The translations under genes and the position numbers were made by a program. A model generated the notes under the pieces. That model saw only the letters and a program-made list of their open reading frames with translations. It was not told where the DNA came from and searched no databases. From an uncultured Flavobacteriaceae bacterium (GTDB lineage Bacteria > Bacteroidota > Bacteroidia > Flavobacteriales > Flavobacteriaceae), in contig CANMWN010000004.1 of NCBI GenBank assembly GCA_947501625.1, forward strand, positions 124,001 through 188,000: a stretch of 64,000 nucleotides of DNA. Reading direction: 5' to 3'. Shown in pieces: positions 58,979 through 64,000 of the stretch (positions are counted from its first letter, which is position 1; each line of letters opens with the position of its first letter).

Positions 58979-59932
58979 TTATAACTTTTGAATTACTTTA
59001 GTTACTTCTTCTAAAACCTCAAAAGCAGTTTCTGCCATTTTATTTCCCTTGAAATCTAATAATGGATTTACCTCAACAAACTCAACACAAGCAACTTTCT
59101 TGCTTGCCAATAAACCATTTATAATTTCAACTATCTCCTTTTCATCAAACCCTTTTGGTACTGGTGTACCTGTTCCGTAAGATATCATATCACAATCCAT
59201 AGAGTCTACATCAAACGATATATAAATCATATCACAGTCTGATAAACGATCAATTGCTTCGGCAACACAAGTTTCCAATCCTCTATAACGAACTTCAGCA
59301 ACCATATAATTCTTAATCCCCAATTTCTCTATCTGCTTATCTTCCGGTTCTTCTGTGTCTCTAACTCCAAAATAAACAATATCGGACGGCAAAACTTTAG
59401 CGTCATCTACACCTATATTTTTCATCTTTTCCCACAACGTATAAGTCTCATCTTTCACTTCATTGATTTGACAATCTAAATTATCATCTCCCATTGCAGC
59501 AGCTAAAGGCATTCCATGAATATTCCCAGAAGGAGAAGTGTATGGTGAATGAATATCGGCATGTGCATCTATCCAAACCACACCTAGTCTTTTATTAGGA
59601 TATGCTGCTTTAACTCCACTTATTGTTCCTAGTGCTGAGGAATGATCGCCAGATAAAACTAACGGAAAATTACCTTTTAATAAATTATTTTTTACATGAT
59701 CACTCAACCTATAGCATTGCTTATAAACACTTCCAATTCTTTTGGCAAATGAGTTGTTTACTTTATCATAAATAGATTCGTTTTCAGTAATTACATCTTC
59801 ATAATTAAATTGGTCAAAATAGTTACTATGCTTATTAATTGCAGCAATTTCAATTGCATCAATTCCTAAATCAGAACCTCGAGTACCTGCTCCAATATCG
59901 GATCTATTTTTTATGATTTTAATTTTACTCAT
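58979..59932 (-). CDS. arginase
   Basis: This 317-residue ureohydrolase carries the manganese ligands in order: His97 (LSGDHSSALGT), Asp122/His124/Asp126 (WIDAHADIHSP) with His128, and the DVD pair in YISFDVDSMDCD. It would split arginine to ornithine and urea. It could be an agmatinase-like member, but size and the DAHADIH...SGNIHGMPL stretch fit arginase. A terminator for gltA lies between it and that gene, so it probably has its own promoter, not clearly seen. Confidence 0.88.
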   Translation of the reverse strand: MSKIKIIKNRSDIGAGTRGSDLGIDAIEIAAINKHSNYFDQFNYEDVITENESIYDKVNNSFAKRIGSVYKQCYRLSDHVKNNLLKGNFPLVLSGDHSSALGTISGVKAAYPNKRLGVVWIDAHADIHSPYTSPSGNIHGMPLAAAMGDDNLDCQINEVKDETYTLWEKMKNIGVDDAKVLPSDIVYFGVRDTEEPEDKQIEKLGIKNYMVAEVRYRGLETCVAEAIDRLSDCDMIYISFDVDSMDCDMISYGTGTPVPKGFDEKEIVEIINGLLASKKVACVEFVEVNPLLDFKGNKMAETAFEVLEEVTKVIQKL

Positions 59933-59964
59933 TACTTGTAATATTTCTAATTTTTCACTTCAAT

Positions 59965-59997
59965 AAAAAAATGCCATTTAGTTTAAAATGACATTTT
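59965..59997 (-). terminator. gltA terminator
   Basis: On the minus strand AAAATGTCATTT pairs with AAATGGCATTTT (12 bp, one G-U), loop of six, followed by Ts. It lies nine bases after the gltA stop. Confidence 0.75.
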
Positions 59998-60005
59998 CTT
60001 AATAT

Positions 60006-61292
60006 TTATCTTCTATTGATTTTTACAAACTCACGTGAATTCTCTCCAATATATACTTGCCTTGGCCTACCAATTGGTTCTTTGCGTAAACGCATTTCTC
60101 TCCACTGTGCAATCCATCCAGGAAGTCTTCCTAAAGCAAACATAACAGTAAACATCTCAGTTGGTATTCCCATTGCTCGGTATATAATACCTGAATAGAA
60201 ATCAACATTAGGATATAACTTTCTTTTTACAAAATAATCATCTTTCAATGCTTCTTGTTCTAATCCTTTTGCAATATCCAATATTGGGTCTTCAACACCT
60301 AAATCACCTAAAACTTCATCAGCAGCGACTTTAATAATCTTTGCTCTTGGATCAAAATTTTTATAAACTCTATGTCCAAATCCCATCAAACGGAATGGAT
60401 CTGATTTATCTTTAGCTTTAGCCATATACTTTTTCGTATCGCCTCCATCTTCTTTTATCGCTTCCAACATTTCAAGAACTGCTTGATTTGCTCCTCCATG
60501 AAGTGGTCCCCAAAGTGCTGAAATTCCTGAAGATAAAGATGCAAATAATCCTGCATGAGCTGAACCAACTATTCTAACAGTTGATGTCGAGCAATTTTGC
60601 TCATGATCGGCATGAAGAATTAAAAGTTTATCTAAAGCGTCAACTAATATTGGATTTTGAACATACTTCTCTCCAGGCTTTTTAAACATCATTTTTAAAA
60701 TGTTTTCTACATAACCTAAAGAGCTATCAGAATATCTAAATGGCATTCCTTGATTCTTTCTCATCGTCCATCCAACAAGCACAGGGAATTTACCCATTAT
60801 CTTAACTATTGCTTTGTACATTGCTTCTTCAGAATCCACATCAACCGAAGAAGGATTAAATGCAGTTAAGGCGCTGGTTAGTGATGCTAAAACTCCCATA
60901 GGATGTGCTGCTCTTGGAAATGCATCAACAATCTTTTTTAAATCTTCATCTACTACAGCATGCTCTTTTATATCTTGCTTAAACTTCTCTAGTGTCTCAG
61001 CATTAGGTAAATTCCCAAAAATTAACAAATAAGCCACTTCTAAAAAATCTGCTTTATCTGCAAGTTCTTCTATACTATATCCTCTATAGCGAAGGATTCC
61101 TTTTTCTCCATCCAAAAATGTGATGGCGCTCTCGCATGAACCTGTATTTTTGTATCCTGGATCAATTGTAGTAATTCCGCCTGTCAATCCTCTTAATTTA
61201 GAAATATCAATAGCCTTTTCATTTTCTGAACCTTCTATAATTGGAAATTCATAAACACTACCGTTAACATCTATTTTTGCTATTTCTGACAT
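60006..61292 (-). CDS. gltA: citrate synthase
   Basis: This 428-residue type II (hexameric-type) citrate synthase condenses oxaloacetate and acetyl-CoA. Motifs are ITFLDGEKGILRYRGYSIEEL, LHADHEQNCSTSTVRIVGSAHAG with the first active His, LWGPLHGGANQAVLEML with the second, and the C-terminal DFYSGIIYRAMGIP with the catalytic Asp, then RPRQVYIGE. Pyruvate carboxylase in the window supplies the oxaloacetate. The order carA, eno, gltA is usual in Flavobacteriaceae. Confidence 0.97.
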   Translation of the reverse strand: MSEIAKIDVNGSVYEFPIIEGSENEKAIDISKLRGLTGGITTIDPGYKNTGSCESAITFLDGEKGILRYRGYSIEELADKADFLEVAYLLIFGNLPNAETLEKFKQDIKEHAVVDEDLKKIVDAFPRAAHPMGVLASLTSALTAFNPSSVDVDSEEAMYKAIVKIMGKFPVLVGWTMRKNQGMPFRYSDSSLGYVENILKMMFKKPGEKYVQNPILVDALDKLLILHADHEQNCSTSTVRIVGSAHAGLFASLSSGISALWGPLHGGANQAVLEMLEAIKEDGGDTKKYMAKAKDKSDPFRLMGFGHRVYKNFDPRAKIIKVAADEVLGDLGVEDPILDIAKGLEQEALKDDYFVKRKLYPNVDFYSGIIYRAMGIPTEMFTVMFALGRLPGWIAQWREMRLRKEPIGRPRQVYIGENSREFVKINRR

Positions 61293-61401
61293 AAATTTAT
61301 TTTTTGATTTCTTTATAAAATGAGTTCACGAATTTACAAATTTTTGGCATAAAATAAAAGCAAAGAAAGTGTTAATTAGATGTTATATAATTATGAAATA
61401 G

Positions 61402-61409
61402 TACATTTG
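61402..61409 (+). promoter_or_regulatory. -7 box before the DUF481-like gene
   Basis: TACATTTG matches TAnnTTTG, 29 bases before the ATG at 61439. Confidence 0.5.
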
Positions 61410-61438
61410 CAATTATTAGTTTTATTTGACAAATACCT

Positions 61439-62197
61439 ATGACTAAGAAATTACTAACCACCTTGTTCTTATTGTTGATTTCTAATGAATTATCAGCACA
61501 AATTATTAATACAGAATCTTTAAGAAAAGTAACCGACACTAGTGGTTGGTCGGGATCTATAAGTCTAAATATAGACTTAAAGAAGAATACTGCAAAAATC
61601 TTTAAAATCAATAACAAAATTCACATTCAATATAAAAATAAAAAGAATTTAGTTTTGTTAATGAATGATATCAACTATGAACGATTTGATGGGAAAAGCA
61701 TTATTAGTAACTCAATTCAACATTTTAGATATAATTATAAATTAACTAAAAGAACTGCGTTAGAAGCATTTACACAATCACAATTCAATTCTATTTCTAA
61801 AGTTGATTTTAGATGGCTCCTTGGAACTGGGCTGCGCTTTAAATTAAGTCAATCAGAAAATTATAAATTCTATTTAGGTTCTTTGATTATGTATGAGTAT
61901 GATAAATCTACGGAAGAAGTACCAGTGATTAATAAAGATGTTAGATCTAGTACTTATTTTTCTTTTAGTCTATATCCAACTGAGAACATCTCAATTGTAA
62001 GCACAACATACTATCAGCCAAAAATTGACGCTTTTAAAGATTATAGAATATCTAGTGAAAGTTCAATTGCTTTTAGTCTTTATAAAAATTTAGGGTTCAA
62101 ATCGACTTTCAACTACTTCTTTGACGAGTTTCCTGTAAATGGAATTCCTAAAACTCAATATGCTTTTACTAATGGATTAATTTATAGTTTTGATTAA
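61439..62197 (+). CDS. outer-membrane protein, DUF481-like
   Basis: This is a 252-residue protein with a signal peptide (1-20, NELSAQ) and a run of beta strands (SGSISLNIDLKKNTAKIFKINNKIHIQYK, KLTKRTALEAFTQSQFN, FRWLLGTGLRFKLSQ, YKFYLGSLIMYEYD). It ends in Phe-Asp after an aromatic-rich last strand, fitting a small beta-barrel of the DUF481 type. Function unknown. It is monocistronic between gltA and eno, both of which run the other way. Confidence 0.78.
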   Translation: MTKKLLTTLFLLLISNELSAQIINTESLRKVTDTSGWSGSISLNIDLKKNTAKIFKINNKIHIQYKNKKNLVLLMNDINYERFDGKSIISNSIQHFRYNYKLTKRTALEAFTQSQFNSISKVDFRWLLGTGLRFKLSQSENYKFYLGSLIMYEYDKSTEEVPVINKDVRSSTYFSFSLYPTENISIVSTTYYQPKIDAFKDYRISSESSIAFSLYKNLGFKSTFNYFFDEFPVNGIPKTQYAFTNGLIYSFD

Positions 62198-62201
62198 ATA
62201 G

Positions 62202-62231
62202 AAAAGCCTGCTCAATGAACAGGCTTTTGTG
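62202..62231. terminator. terminator between the DUF481-like gene and eno
   Basis: AAAAGCCTG (62202-62210) pairs with CAGGCTTTT (62220-62228), loop of nine. The T run on the plus strand is short (TTTTG); the A run lets it work on the minus strand for eno as well. Confidence 0.7.
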
Positions 62232-62246
62232 TTATTATTATAAACT

Positions 62247-63548
<1,302 letters not shown>

Positions 63549-63626
63549 TTAGATTGTTAGACGCAAATTACTAATTGAAATAGTTATACTAAAATATATA
63601 CAACATCAATTACGAAAGCGTTATTG

Positions 63627-64000
63627 TTATGTAAGCGTTAATTTTTTCTTTTTTATATTTTCAATAAATTCATCAAATAAATAAGAAGAATCATGAGGTC
63701 CAGGACTCGCTTCAGGATGGTATTGAACAGAAAAACAATTCTTATTTTTCATTCTCATTCCAGCTACTGTATTATCATTTAAATGAATATGTGTCAATTC
63801 AAATTCATTATTATTTTCTAAAGAATCAGCATCTACAACAAAACCATGGTTTTGAGATGTGATTTCACCTTTACCAGAAATTAAATTTTTTACTGGGTGA
63901 TTTATTCCTCTATGACCATTATGCATTTTATAAGTACTCATTCCATTAGCAAGCGCTATTACTTGATGTCCTAAGCAAATACCAAACAAAGGTAAATCTC
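63627..64000 (-). CDS. carA: carbamoyl-phosphate synthase small subunit, C-terminal part
   Basis: This is the last 123 or so codons of a gene entering from the right edge. The glutaminase site is complete: catalytic Cys in [19 protein letters not shown], and His-Glu in [14 protein letters not shown]. This provides ammonia from glutamine for carbamoyl phosphate, used by the PyrB encoded at 24570 and for arginine. The [12 protein letters not shown] and SQNHGFVVD segments are typical of CarA rather than of other class I amidotransferases. The true start is outside; the TTG at 63989 is internal. Confidence 0.93.
   Translation of the reverse strand, partial: DLPLFGICLGHQVIALANGMSTYKMHNGHRGINHPVKNLISGKGEITSQNHGFVVDADSLENNNEFELTHIHLNDNTVAGMRMKNKNCFSVQYHPEASPGPHDSSYLFDEFIENIKKKKLTLT

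Overview
The window is a low-GC chromosomal segment from a member of Bacteroidota, most likely family Flavobacteriaceae. Four things point there: Bacteroidota-type promoters (TTG/TTTG, about 18-23 bp, then TAnnTTTG) in front of many genes; near absence of Shine-Dalgarno sequences; protein families typical of the group (carboxypeptidase-regulatory-domain TonB receptors, fasciclin lipoproteins, a type IX secretion C-terminal domain, DUF349, DUF368, DUF4870, DUF6090, CtlX); and a familiar housekeeping order (rsfS-ftsH-LUD-cdsA-psd; carA-eno-gltA). The DNA is almost fully coding. I saw no rRNA, tRNA, CRISPR array, transposase or prophage gene.

Layout. 1-5.8 kb: the start of an RluD-type pseudouridine synthase and a PASTA protein (minus), a CarH-like B12-binding MerR regulator divergent from a fasciclin lipoprotein, and a TonB-dependent receptor. 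5.8-12.2 kb: ddl-coaD, a membrane HTH protein, a SulP transporter, a tightly interlocked divergent NUDIX/pyrE pair, an SRPBCC protein and birA. 12.3-17.7 kb: rsfS-ftsH-LUD-cdsA-psd, then an acyl-CoA-binding protein and a YceI lipoprotein. 17.8-23.9 kb (minus): DUF349, aroE, two tandem DUF368 membrane proteins and a TPR protein. 24-27.1 kb: pyrR-pyrB, a STAS-like protein, an orphan T9SS C-terminal domain and rnz. 27.2-36.7 kb: an outer-membrane beta-barrel receptor, a FabH-like synthase, htpG, a carboxypeptidase-regulatory-domain protein, a transglutaminase-like protein and a DUF885 metallopeptidase. 36.8-42.8 kb: a kinase-fold candidate next to pyruvate carboxylase, an ECF sigma factor with a putative anti-sigma partner, and DUF6249. 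42.9-47.5 kb: a TPR lipoprotein and S1/P1 nuclease (minus), then an SPFH gene followed by five small genes ending in a ribbon-helix-helix regulator. 47.5-55.6 kb: DUF819, DUF4369, AIM24 and DUF4442 proteins and a DUF4870-PadR-PspC-TraB-like-head GIN envelope module. 55.8-64 kb: CtlX, a sulfotransferase, a thioredoxin-like protein, DUF6090, arginase, citrate synthase, a DUF481-like protein, enolase and the end of carA.

The least ordinary part is the SPFH operon (45.46-47.48 kb). Its promoter and leader hold an array of 11-bp repeats. It encodes microproteins of 52, 17 and 50 residues. Its last gene is a ribbon-helix-helix protein whose 3' end doubles as the operon terminator. This looks like a self-regulated membrane-scaffold module. 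Other points of interest are the kinase-like protein beside pyc, the interlocked NUDIX/pyrE promoters, a sigma-54-like promoter at htpG, an orphan promoter-terminator pair that could make a small RNA, and phased TGTTAA boxes in front of a beta-barrel gene. Translation starts were corrected where a longer reading frame would begin with a TTG or GTG that is really part of a promoter box.
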